From Burkholderiales bacterium (lineage in GTDB: Bacteria; Pseudomonadota; Gammaproteobacteria; Burkholderiales; WYBJ01), in the NCBI GenBank assembly GCA_022841915.1, contig JALHQN010000023.1, positions 1 to 64,000 on the forward strand: a DNA stretch of 64,000 nucleotides, given 5' to 3'. The translations under genes were made by a program, and so were the position numbers. The notes below the pieces were generated by a model, which was not told the DNA's origin, searched no databases, and saw nothing but the letters and a program-made list of their open reading frames with translations. This document shows, in pieces, positions 1 to 7,194 of this stretch (its first letter is position 1; every line of letters starts with the position of its first letter).

Positions 1-92
1 ACCACCCCTTCCCATCCCGAACAGGGCCGTGAAACGCTTCAGCGCCGATGATAGTGCAGATACCTGTGCGAAAGTAGGACATTGTCAGGCAC
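1..92 (+). rRNA. rrf: 5S ribosomal RNA, 3' part
   Basis: The window opens inside a 5S rRNA gene. The CCCATCCCGAACAGGG stretch near the start and the GCGAAAGTAGGACATTG stretch near 69-85 are typical 5S loop and helix sequences, and an intrinsic terminator follows at once. The 5' part lies outside the window. The exact 3' end is estimated to within a few bases. Confidence 0.9.
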
Positions 93-107
93 CCCCTATA
101 CAGATAA

Positions 108-139
108 GCCCCGGCTCCATAGCGAGCCGGGGCTTTTTT
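108..139 (+). terminator. Intrinsic terminator of the rRNA operon
   Basis: A perfect 9-bp stem (GCCCCGGCT at 108-116 pairing with AGCCGGGGC at 125-133) is followed by a run of six T at 134-139. It sits about 15 bases after the 5S gene, as expected for the end of an rRNA operon. Confidence 0.93.
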
Positions 140-356
140 GTTGGCGAATCCCCGCCGAGGCGAACAGTTTCGTAACGAGTGGTTCGCGATGTCTTCAATT
201 GGACTGGGGGATGAGTCTTGAGCGGAATGATGCGCGCTGACGAGGTCGCAGTGGGCGTGCCGACGTTTAAGTGACGAGTGAGCTTATGGTGTTGCCTCGC
301 GGTATTATGGGCACTTAAGACAGCTACTTGAGGAACTCGACATTAAGTTCACCAAA

Positions 357-1166
357 ATGCACGGTCTTGGGAACGACTTTGTCGTGGTCGATTCGACGCA
401 TGCTCGATTCGATCTCGATAAGGACGCCCTGCGCAAAATTGCCGATCGCCGTTTCGGCGTCGGTTGTGATCAGATCCTGGTCGTCGAGCAGCCGCGGAGC
501 AAGGACGCCGATTTCCTTTATCGAATCTTCAACGCCGACGGTGGGGAAGTGCAGAACTGCGGAAACGGGGCGCGCTGCTTTGCGCGGTTCGTGCACGACA
601 AGGGATTGACCCAAAAGCTTGAAATTCGCGTGGAAACCGCATCCGGGATCATCGTTCCGCGTATCCGCGCCGATGGTACAGTCACCGTGGATATGGGGAT
701 TCCGGAATTCGAACCTGCAAGAATTCCGTTCAAGGCTCCGCGTCGTGCCCTCACATACGAGTTGCAGGTCGCAGACCAACAGCGAACAATATTCGCGCTC
801 TCCATGGGCAATCCGCACGCGGTACAGATCGTTGCGAGCGTAGATTCTGCCCCCGTTGCTGTCGAGGGGCCGCTGATCGAATCGAGCGATCGATTTCCGG
901 AGCGAGTTAATGCCGGGTTCATGCAGGTCGTCGATCGTCATGCGATCCGATTGCGTGTTTATGAGCGTGGGTCGGGAGAGACGTTGGCGTGCGGTACCGG
1001 CGCGTGCGCCGCTGTCGTGGCGGGTATTGCAGGGGGGCGCCTCGAGAGTCCGGTGCGTGTGTTCACCCGAGGCGGAGAACTCGAGATCGAGTGGCTAGGC
1101 GAGGCGACGCCAGTAATCATGACGGGTCCCGCGTGCACCGTGTTCGAGGGTGAGATTCAAGTCTGA
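357..1166 (+). CDS. dapF: Diaminopimelate epimerase DapF
   Basis: Converts LL-diaminopimelate to meso-diaminopimelate in the cytoplasm, the last shared step of lysine and peptidoglycan precursor synthesis. The protein carries both family hallmarks: the first catalytic Cys in QNCGNGARC and the second in ACGTGACAA, which act as the acid/base thiol pair. Length (about 270 aa) is normal. The first ATG (357) is the internal Met of the usual [13 protein letters not shown] start. Reading upstream in frame gives [13 protein letters not shown] from an ATT at 342, with GAGGAA at 330-335 at good ribosome-binding distance, and there is no nearby in-frame ATG, GTG or TTG. The true start is therefore probably ATT 342, giving 274 aa. 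It heads the conserved dapF-DUF484-xerC order. Confidence 0.95.
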   Translation: MHGLGNDFVVVDSTHARFDLDKDALRKIADRRFGVGCDQILVVEQPRSKDADFLYRIFNADGGEVQNCGNGARCFARFVHDKGLTQKLEIRVETASGIIVPRIRADGTVTVDMGIPEFEPARIPFKAPRRALTYELQVADQQRTIFALSMGNPHAVQIVASVDSAPVAVEGPLIESSDRFPERVNAGFMQVVDRHAIRLRVYERGSGETLACGTGACAAVVAGIAGGRLESPVRVFTRGGELEIEWLGEATPVIMTGPACTVFEGEIQV

Positions 1167-1205
1167 CGGCGGGGCGCACGCGCCGCAAAGCGATAAGGGA
1201 GATCC

Positions 1206-1856
1206 ATGAAAGCAGAAGAAGTCGCGCAGTTTCTCAACCAACATCCGGAGTTCTTCGAGGACTACGCCGAGATGCTGGCGGAAGTCGTGATTCCGCACCC
1301 GCATGGCGGTCGTGCCATCCCGATTTCGGAACGCCAGATCCTTTCGTTGCGCGAGAAGGCACGACGTCTCGAGTCAAAGCTGGGCGAGTTGATCCGTTTC
1401 GGCGAACAGAATGACGCCATCACGGACAAACTGCACCGGATGACGCTTGCTCTGATCTCCGCTCGCGATATCCCCGGCGTACTGCACGTGCTTGGATTCA
1501 ATCTTCGCGAAGACTTCGCCGTGCCCCATGTGGCTGTTCGCGTGTGGGGAAGCTTCGCTCAAAAGAACGTAGCCCAATCGGACGAGTTTAGCGATGAGGC
1601 GCGCAGTTTCGGGCAAGGATTGAACGGCCCGTACTGCAGTGCGCACGCCATGGCCGATACGGCTGGCTGGTTCGGTGATTCGGCGGCTCATCTGCGGTCT
1701 TTCGCCTACGTGCCCTTGCGCGCTGGCGAGGTGTTCGGTTTGTTGGCGCTTGCGAGCGAAGATCCTCAGCGGTTCTATCCGGAAATGGGCACGCTTTATC
1801 TTAGGCGCTTGGGCGAGATCGCTGCCGCTTCTTTGTTGCGCAATCGAGTCGAGTGA
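1206..1856 (+). CDS. DUF484 family protein
   Basis: A 216-aa cytoplasmic protein matching the DUF484 family (GAF-like fold), which usually sits between dapF and xerC in proteobacteria. Recognisable are the N-terminal segment VAQFLNQHPEFFEDYAEML, the basic stretch SERQILSLREKARRLESKL with coiled-coil character, and a C-terminal GAF-like region with VPLRAGEVFGLLALAS. A ribosome-binding site (AAGGGAGAT) precedes the ATG. It begins 39 bases after dapF and ends 31 bases before xerC, so all three are probably co-transcribed. The molecular function is unknown. The neighbourhood alone hints at a link to chromosome or cell-wall upkeep. Confidence 0.88.
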   Translation: MKAEEVAQFLNQHPEFFEDYAEMLAEVVIPHPHGGRAIPISERQILSLREKARRLESKLGELIRFGEQNDAITDKLHRMTLALISARDIPGVLHVLGFNLREDFAVPHVAVRVWGSFAQKNVAQSDEFSDEARSFGQGLNGPYCSAHAMADTAGWFGDSAAHLRSFAYVPLRAGEVFGLLALASEDPQRFYPEMGTLYLRRLGEIAAASLLRNRVE

Positions 1857-1887
1857 CTTCGAGCAGGATTCGGCCCAAGGGGAAGTC

Positions 1888-2802
1888 ATGACGCACCCGG
1901 TGTCGAATGGTCTGCCTTCCGCGAGTCAGGGTCTACAGGCGTTTCTGGAGCATCTTCGCAATGAACGGCGACTTGCCGCCCATTCGTTGAGCGCATACCG
2001 GCGAGACCTGGAGGCGCTGATGCTCAAGCTGGAAGCGTCACCCCTGGATCAAGTTTCCGACCACGACATCCGCCGAGCAGTGTCAGCACTTAGGGCGCGC
2101 GGGTTATCCGGTCGTACCTTGGCTCGAATGTTGTCCGCCTGGCGAGGATTCTTCGCTTTCCTCGCACGGGATTACGGACTTGCGCTCAATCCATGTCAGG
2201 GAGTTCGGGCCCCGCGCAGCGAGAAGCGCTTGCCCAACGCACTGACTGCCGATGATGCGCAGAGGTTGGTGGAAGTCGAGGGCAGCGATTTTCTTTCGAT
2301 ACGTGATCGTGCCTTGCTTGAACTGCTTTATTCGTCCGGGCTGCGCCTGGCCGAGTTGGTTGGGCTCGACTGGAGCATGTTGGATTGGGGAGACTGCACC
2401 GTCCGGGTCACAGGAAAGGGCGCCAAAACTCGCATCGTCCCGGTTGGCCGCAAAGCGATGGAAGCGCTGCGGGCGTGGCGTCGCTGCACTGAATCGATAT
2501 CGGGGATAGGCGGAGAGGCCGTGTTCGTCAATCAGAAAGGTCGCCGGTTGTCGGCTCGCACGGTTCAGATGCGAGTCCGACGTACTGGAGTGATGCGCGG
2601 TATTGCCGCACGAGTGCATCCACACGCATTGCGTCACTCGTTCGCATCGCACGTGCTTCAGTCCAGCGGTGACTTGCGCGCGGTGCAGGAGATGCTCGGG
2701 CATGCCAGCATTTCGACTACTCAAGTCTACACACATCTGGACTTTCAGCATCTGGCGAAAGTGTACGATGCAGCGCACCCGCGTGCGCGCAAGAAGGCTT
2801 AG
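1888..2802 (+). CDS. xerC: Site-specific tyrosine recombinase XerC
   Basis: Tyrosine recombinase that with XerD resolves chromosome dimers at dif. The 304-aa length from ATG 1888 is normal (an upstream in-frame ATG at 1639 lies inside the DUF484 gene and is rejected). The N-terminal SAM-like core-binding domain is residues 15-100 (FLEHLRNERRLAAHSLSAYRRDL). The catalytic domain shows the first Arg in SSGLRLAELVGLDW, Lys in GKGAKTRIVPVG, the HxxR box in HPHALRHSFASH, and the H...Y end in LGHASISTTQVYTH. GGGGAAG at 1879-1885 serves as a ribosome-binding site. Position after dapF and DUF484 matches XerC rather than XerD. Confidence 0.95.
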   Translation: MTHPVSNGLPSASQGLQAFLEHLRNERRLAAHSLSAYRRDLEALMLKLEASPLDQVSDHDIRRAVSALRARGLSGRTLARMLSAWRGFFAFLARDYGLALNPCQGVRAPRSEKRLPNALTADDAQRLVEVEGSDFLSIRDRALLELLYSSGLRLAELVGLDWSMLDWGDCTVRVTGKGAKTRIVPVGRKAMEALRAWRRCTESISGIGGEAVFVNQKGRRLSARTVQMRVRRTGVMRGIAARVHPHALRHSFASHVLQSSGDLRAVQEMLGHASISTTQVYTHLDFQHLAKVYDAAHPRARKKA

Positions 2803-2835
2803 GCTCGCCGGCCAGTAGTCGAGGAAAAGACCAAC

Positions 2836-4020
2836 GTGAAGCAGATTGTTCTCAAGGCGGGACGAGAGAAGTCCATGTTGCGCCGGCACCCGTGGGTGTT
2901 CTCGGGCGCTATCGAGCGTACACACGGCGATCCAGGGCCCGGTGAAACCGTGTTGGTGCGTTCTTCGCAGGGACGGTTCCTCGCTTATGCAGCTTACAGC
3001 CCGCATTCCCAAATTCGGGCGCGAGCTTGGAGCTTTCAGGAGAGCGACACGATCGATGCTCGATTCATGGCCGAGCGCATACGGCGCGCGGTCGTGTTTC
3101 GCGCGGCATCGTCGCTTGGCCCGGTCGATGGATGCCGGCTGGTGCACGGAGAATCCGACGGCTTGCCCGGGCTCGTCGCCGACCGCTACGGTGATACGGT
3201 GGTGATGCAGTGCTCGAGCGCTGGCGCGGAACTTTGGCGTGCCGAGTTCGCTGCGGCATTGATTGAGTTTGGCAAGTGCCATCGGGTGTATGAGCGCTCG
3301 GATGCCGAGGTGCGCCGCCTGGAAGGATTGGAGAGCCGGGTCGGGGTATTGCTCGGCGACGATCCGCACGATTCGATCCGAATCTGCGAAGAAAACATTA
3401 CCTTCATGGTCGATGTGCGAGCGGGCCAAAAGACAGGGTTCTTCCTCGATCAGCGCGATAACCGGCGGTTGGTGGGGCAGGCGGCAAGGGATCGCACCGT
3501 GCTCGACGTCTTTAGCTATACGGGAGGTTTCACCCTTGCAGCCTTGGCCGGCGGTGCGGCGCGTGTCACGACGATCGATAGCTCTGCCGAGGCCCTCGCT
3601 TGCGCGCGCGTGAACCTGCAAGCAAGCGGGTTGGTGAATACCGCTGTCGAGTGGCTCGAGGGGGATGCGTTCGGATTGTTGCGACGTTTGTTCGACCAAG
3701 GCCGACGCTTCGATCTCGTCGTGCTCGATCCACCGAAGTTCGCGCCCACCGAGAAGCATGTGGCGCGGGCCGCCAGGGCATACAAAGACGTCAATCTCTG
3801 GGCATTGCGGTTGCTGCGCCCTGGGGGCACGCTTTTCACGTTTTCATGCTCGGGCGGCATCGACGCACCGTTGTTCCAAAGCATCGTGGCCGGAGCAGCC
3901 CTCGATGCAGGCGTCGACGCACGAATCGTGGCGCGCCTATCTGCGTCCTCCGATCATCCGGTGGCGTTGAATTTTCCGGAAGGGGACTATCTCAAGGGGC
4001 TTGCCCTTCGGTTGTCATGA
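2836..4020 (+). CDS. rlmI: 23S rRNA (cytosine1962-C5)-methyltransferase RlmI family
   Basis: A 394-aa class I SAM-dependent RNA methyltransferase, close to the length of Escherichia coli RlmI. It begins with a PUA-like RNA-binding domain (residues 1-75, with RRHPWVFSGAIE). The Rossmann part has motif I VLDVFSYTGGFTLAAL, a VLDPPKF motif IV and a FTFSCSGG segment carrying the presumed catalytic Cys. The start is GTG 2836 preceded by GAGGAAAAG; no upstream alternative fits. It follows xerC by 33 bases and may be read from the same transcript. Substrate assignment rests on family resemblance; related RlmI/RlmK-type enzymes share the fold. Confidence 0.88.
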   Translation: MKQIVLKAGREKSMLRRHPWVFSGAIERTHGDPGPGETVLVRSSQGRFLAYAAYSPHSQIRARAWSFQESDTIDARFMAERIRRAVVFRAASSLGPVDGCRLVHGESDGLPGLVADRYGDTVVMQCSSAGAELWRAEFAAALIEFGKCHRVYERSDAEVRRLEGLESRVGVLLGDDPHDSIRICEENITFMVDVRAGQKTGFFLDQRDNRRLVGQAARDRTVLDVFSYTGGFTLAALAGGAARVTTIDSSAEALACARVNLQASGLVNTAVEWLEGDAFGLLRRLFDQGRRFDLVVLDPPKFAPTEKHVARAARAYKDVNLWALRLLRPGGTLFTFSCSGGIDAPLFQSIVAGAALDAGVDARIVARLSASSDHPVALNFPEGDYLKGLALRLS

Positions 4021-4081
4021 GGGCGCGTTCGTCCGAGAGCGAGCGACAATGCCCTCGAACGACGCGTCTGCATGATCGCAA

Positions 4082-4942
4082 TCAGGCCAACTTGATCGCC
4101 TTCGCGCTTGCCTTACGGGCTCGCCGCCGCAGGGCCAAACCGAGCATGCCCAGACCGCACAACATCATCGCATAGGCGCCTGGTTCGGGCACGGGTGCTG
4201 TTGCAACCGAGAAATCGAAGTAGAAGCGGCCCGAGTCCTCGTAGGGTGAGAGCGGATTGAGATTGACAAGCTGAAACTCGGCCGAATACGTGCCGCTCGC
4301 GGCGCTTCCGTCGACCCAGTAAACAGGCTTGAACTCGAACGCATCACCATGGCCGAGCAGAATGGTGTCGCTGTTTGCGAAGAGGTTGGAGACCGACTCC
4401 GTGCCTACGGACAGGCCCGCGGTTGCCGACAGGAGTTTCAGGCCCACGGTGACACCATCCAGCGAGGATGACCAGCGTCCGCTGCTGCTATTGAGCAGTA
4501 TGTTTTCCGGGCTCCCTGGGCCGTATCCAGCGAGGGTCTGGATCGAAGCCATGCCGAGATAACTGTATTCCGACGAGCCGACACTAGAGCGGAGCTTGCC
4601 GTCATACAGGCTGCTGCCCGCAGTGAGCGGCAGAGGGGGTTCATTGGAAAAGATCTCCGGGATCCGGTTGTTGCTGTTGGTGTCCCGCACGCCCGGATGC
4701 GGGGCTGGCCCGGTATAGCTGTATACGCCGATCGAGTGAAAGTGGTTGCCGTGGTCCAGCAGCAGTGTCAATCGTCCCGCATTGGCCTCGGCAAGACCGG
4801 CATAGGTACCGGTTGGTACCGTAACCCGGCCATCGATACCTACGTAGAATCCGATCCCTTCGGCGTGTCGTACTTGGGCAACGGCAAAGCTGGTCGGCAG
4901 CAGTGCAAAGGAAATGCTCACAGCGAGTGTCTTGAGTCTCAT
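4082..4942 (-). CDS. PEP-CTERM protein, all3515-like, in the zinc island
   Basis: Exported 286-aa protein. The start at 4942 is chosen because it places a clean signal peptide (MRLKTLAVSISFALLPTSF, cleavage near AVAQ) at the N terminus. The C terminus has the sorting signal: VPEPG, a hydrophobic helix (MMLCGLGMLGLAL) and an Arg-rich tail, read by exosortase. The body has an HGNHFHSIG segment that could bind metal and resembles the all3515 family, whose cyanobacterial founder is reported to be Zur-repressed. It is divergent from the tonB-exbBD-receptor operon, with a Zur-box candidate over its own promoter. No exosortase gene lies in the window. Function is unknown; an envelope or extracellular role in zinc starvation is inferred. 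Confidence 0.78.
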   Translation of the reverse strand: MRLKTLAVSISFALLPTSFAVAQVRHAEGIGFYVGIDGRVTVPTGTYAGLAEANAGRLTLLLDHGNHFHSIGVYSYTGPAPHPGVRDTNSNNRIPEIFSNEPPLPLTAGSSLYDGKLRSSVGSSEYSYLGMASIQTLAGYGPGSPENILLNSSSGRWSSSLDGVTVGLKLLSATAGLSVGTESVSNLFANSDTILLGHGDAFEFKPVYWVDGSAASGTYSAEFQLVNLNPLSPYEDSGRFYFDFSVATAPVPEPGAYAMMLCGLGMLGLALRRRARKASAKAIKLA

Positions 4943-5020
4943 GAGGCGGGTCCTAGTCACGGTTCGTTGGAGCTGAGGGTGGCTTCGGTCGATGGTTTGG
5001 AAGGGTCTGCCTTCCGAGAT

Positions 5021-5033
5021 GCATCTTAGTTGC
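5021..5033 (-). promoter_or_regulatory. Candidate Zur box A
   Basis: GCAT-CTTAG-TTGC is a 7/8 match to the dyad GCAA-N5-TTGC found elsewhere in the island. Read on the minus strand it overlaps the proposed -10 (TAAGAT) of the PEP-CTERM gene at 4082-4942. The core CTTAGTTGCA (5025-5034) recurs at 11234-11243 in front of a second PEP-CTERM gene at a similar distance from its start. Confidence 0.5.
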
Positions 5034-5051
5034 AACAATGACGAGCGTCAA
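5023..5051 (-). promoter_or_regulatory. Promoter of the all3515-like PEP-CTERM gene
   Basis: On the minus strand TTGACG (5051-5046) and TAAGAT (5028-5023) are separated by exactly 17 bp, a good sigma-70 arrangement. The candidate Zur box A covers the -10, as expected for repression. Confidence 0.5.
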
Positions 5052-5135
5052 TCCGCTTTCGGCTTGAGCTTCATCTCTGATTGCACTATTAAGTTGAGCG
5101 GGCCGCCGCAAGGGCATCCATGGCATCGCTTTGGT

Positions 5136-5148
5136 GCAATGAAGTTGC
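5136..5148 (+). promoter_or_regulatory. Candidate Zur box B, upstream of tonB-exbB-exbD-znuD
   Basis: GCAA-TGAAG-TTGC is an exact match to the dyad proposed as the local Zur operator. It lies 65-77 bases upstream of the tonB start and overlaps the -35 hexamer of the best promoter candidate. Confidence 0.55.
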
Positions 5149-5174
5149 CTTAGCAAGTAGCGTTGTGCTGTAAT
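5145..5174 (+). promoter_or_regulatory. Candidate promoter of the zinc TonB operon
   Basis: TTGCCT (5145-5150) and TGTAAT (5169-5174) are 18 bp apart, and the -10 carries an extended TG motif (TGC before the hexamer). The TTGC half of Zur box B is the first part of the -35. Confidence 0.4.
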
Positions 5175-5212
5175 CGAATTCGCAGATCAGCTCGTATCGC
5201 ACAATTCGGCCC

Positions 5213-6007
5213 ATGCGCGTGGCCGCACATGCTGCAACTCCGATGTCCACCAATCCCACCAAGCTCTTCCGATATCGCTTTTCGGCTGCTTCCATTCGCG
5301 GTGTCGGCCTGCGGCTGAGCGCGGTCGTGGGCGCCCATGCTGCCTTGTTGTTCGGCCTGACGCACATCGACTCGGAAGTACGAAAGCAACTCGAGCCGCT
5401 CATGGTGAGCATCATCAACTCCCCGACACCGCCGGCGGAACCGATCCCTTCTCTTCCACCGCCGCCACCGCCTCCATCCCCCGTGGTACGCGAGACCAAG
5501 GGTCCAGCGCCTGCACCGGTCGTTCGCAAGGCAGCCCCGCCCCCTACGCCGGTAATCACCCAAGCGCCTGCAACGACGACCTCACCGACTGCTATCGAAG
5601 CTCCACTGGCCGAAGCTGCGCCGCCACCTGTTCTCTCTGGTGCGCCATCGAGCGACGCTGCGCCTTCGCCGGCTCCGTCACCCGCGACGATTGTTGCCGC
5701 GTCCAAGCCGCCATCGCCTGCTGTCGTGCCGCCACGTTTCGATGCCGCCTATCTGAACAATCCGCGACCTGAATATCCACGCGTCTCGCGCCGCATGGGT
5801 GAGCATGGCAAGGTAATGCTACGCGTGTATGTGACCGCGCAAGGTACGGCTGAACGAGTGGAAGTTCGAACGTCGAGTGGATCGCAGCGTCTGGATCAGG
5901 CGGCCCGCTCGGCGGTCGAACAGTGGAAGTTCGTGCCTGCGCGCCAAGGAGATGATCCCGTGGCTGCCTGGGTGATCGTCCCGATTACTTTCGTGCTGGA
6001 AGGATGA
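5213..6007 (+). CDS. tonB: TonB energy transducer, zinc-island copy
   Basis: A 264-aa TonB: it spans the periplasm and passes proton-motive energy from ExbB-ExbD to outer-membrane receptors. It has one N-terminal membrane segment (LSAVVGAHAALLFGL), a long Pro/Ala-rich linker (about residues 70-170) and a C-terminal TonB domain (RFDAAYLNNPRPEYP through WKFVPARQGDDPVAAWVIVPI). Start may be ATG 5213 or 5243; neither has a clear ribosome-binding site. It is first in a tight operon with exbB (4-base gap), exbD and a receptor with a His-rich loop, behind Zur box B. The C-terminal domain is closely similar to that of the second TonB at 59.7 kb, pointing to paralogy with separate regulation. Confidence 0.92.
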   Translation: MRVAAHAATPMSTNPTKLFRYRFSAASIRGVGLRLSAVVGAHAALLFGLTHIDSEVRKQLEPLMVSIINSPTPPAEPIPSLPPPPPPPSPVVRETKGPAPAPVVRKAAPPPTPVITQAPATTTSPTAIEAPLAEAAPPPVLSGAPSSDAAPSPAPSPATIVAASKPPSPAVVPPRFDAAYLNNPRPEYPRVSRRMGEHGKVMLRVYVTAQGTAERVEVRTSSGSQRLDQAARSAVEQWKFVPARQGDDPVAAWVIVPITFVLEG

Positions 6008-6011
6008 AACG

Positions 6012-6761
6012 ATGAACGAGACCGGAACCGTCGGCCTAATGACATTTTGGGCGCAGGCCGATGTGGTTGGAAAGTCCACCGCACTGCTGCTGCTCGTCAT
6101 GTCGCTCGCCACCTGGTATCTCATACTCTCCAAAGCGCTGCAGATGTGGCGCATGCGTCATGAGGCGGACTCGGCTCAAAATGCGTTTCGCGATTGCGCC
6201 GATATCGGGACGGCGCTTACGTGCATGAAGAACGACGCGCCGCAGAGCCCGTTCACGTCGGTTACCGCCGAGGGCATTGCTGCAAGAGCGCAGTACGACC
6301 GGCTTGCCCGAAGCGGCACGGTGCCGCCCCTCGATCTTTCGGAGTTCATGACCCGAGCACTCCGGCGGGCCATGCAGCGGGCAGCAGCGGGCATGGACTC
6401 CGGCCTGTCCGTACTTGCATCGGTGGGTGCTACCGCGCCATTCATCGGACTGTTTGGTACCGTCTGGGGCATCTATCACGCATTGATCGGCATAGGCTTC
6501 ACCGGCCAGGCTTCGCTCGACAAGGTGGCGGGTCCAGTGGGAGAAGCGCTCATCATGACTGCCTTCGGCATCGCGGTGGCCATCCCTGCCGTCTTGGCCT
6601 ACAACTTTTGCCTGCGCTCGAACCGCATTTTGCGCGAAGAACTGGACGGATTCGCCCAGGATTTGCATGCGTACTTCATGACCGGAAGCGCATGGCCGAC
6701 GCAAGAAATGGGTGCGATGACTGCCAGCCCGCAAGACTTGGCGACCGGTAAAGGATACTGA
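6012..6761 (+). CDS. exbB: ExbB (MotA/TolQ/ExbB proton channel), zinc-island copy
   Basis: A 249-aa inner-membrane proton-channel subunit partnering ExbD and TonB. It shows an N-terminal membrane helix (STALLLLVMSLATWYLI), a cytoplasmic loop, and the paired helices of the MotA/TolQ/ExbB domain with SVGATAPFIGLFGTVWGIYHAL and GPVGEALIMTAFGIAVAIPAV. Length fits ExbB better than TolQ, and tonB and exbD neighbours settle the assignment. It begins 4 bases after tonB and ends 1 base before exbD, so translation is probably coupled. Regulation follows the upstream Zur box B. Confidence 0.93.
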   Translation: MNETGTVGLMTFWAQADVVGKSTALLLLVMSLATWYLILSKALQMWRMRHEADSAQNAFRDCADIGTALTCMKNDAPQSPFTSVTAEGIAARAQYDRLARSGTVPPLDLSEFMTRALRRAMQRAAAGMDSGLSVLASVGATAPFIGLFGTVWGIYHALIGIGFTGQASLDKVAGPVGEALIMTAFGIAVAIPAVLAYNFCLRSNRILREELDGFAQDLHAYFMTGSAWPTQEMGAMTASPQDLATGKGY

Positions 6762-6762
6762 C

Positions 6763-7185
6763 ATGGCATTCGGTAACCTAGGCCAGGCCGAAGATCAGCC
6801 GATGGCGGAGATCAACACGACGCCGCTAGTGGATGTGATGCTCGTACTGCTCATTATCTTCATGGTGACAGCGCCGCTCTTCACGCATGCCGTGAAGATA
6901 GACCTTCCGCATGCGCAAAGCCAACTGAATCCAGAGAAGCCGGATTCGATTGCGTTGGCGATCGATGCACAAGGTCGGCTGCATTGGAACAACGAGGCCG
7001 CAGAAGAATCGACTCTGCCTGAACGTTTTTCGCAGGCGGCGTCGCTCGACCCGCAGCCAGAGCTACATTTGCGGGCAGATCGAGACACTCGGTACGAAGT
7101 CATCGCGCGCGTAATGTCACAAGCGCAGACGGCAGGTTTGAAGAAGATCGGTTTCGTCACCGATCCTGCCGCTGAGCGCAAATAG
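6763..7185 (+). CDS. exbD: ExbD biopolymer transport protein, zinc-island copy
   Basis: A 140-aa ExbD with a short cytoplasmic N terminus, one membrane helix (VDVMLVLLIIFMVTAPLF) bearing the conserved Asp of the proton path in LVDVMLVLL, and a periplasmic domain ending in GLKKIGFVTDP. The MAEINTTPLVDVMLVLL start of the family is evident. It is the third gene of the tonB-exbB-exbD-receptor operon, 1 base after exbB and 9 bases before the receptor. The ExbD at 61.2 kb is a clear paralogue with the same HAVKxDLP segment after the helix. Confidence 0.93.
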   Translation: MAFGNLGQAEDQPMAEINTTPLVDVMLVLLIIFMVTAPLFTHAVKIDLPHAQSQLNPEKPDSIALAIDAQGRLHWNNEAAEESTLPERFSQAASLDPQPELHLRADRDTRYEVIARVMSQAQTAGLKKIGFVTDPAAERK

Positions 7186-7194
7186 GGAACTGGG

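Noticed and set aside
1639-1887. N-terminal extension of XerC by 83 residues
   Set aside because: It overlaps the DUF484 gene in another frame and has no recombinase similarity; ATG 1888 has a ribosome-binding site and gives normal length.
2104-3759. Long minus-strand open frame across xerC and rlmI
   Set aside because: It is antisense to two well-supported genes, has low-complexity Arg/Ala/His-rich composition and no family-like motifs; long empty frames are common in GC-rich DNA.
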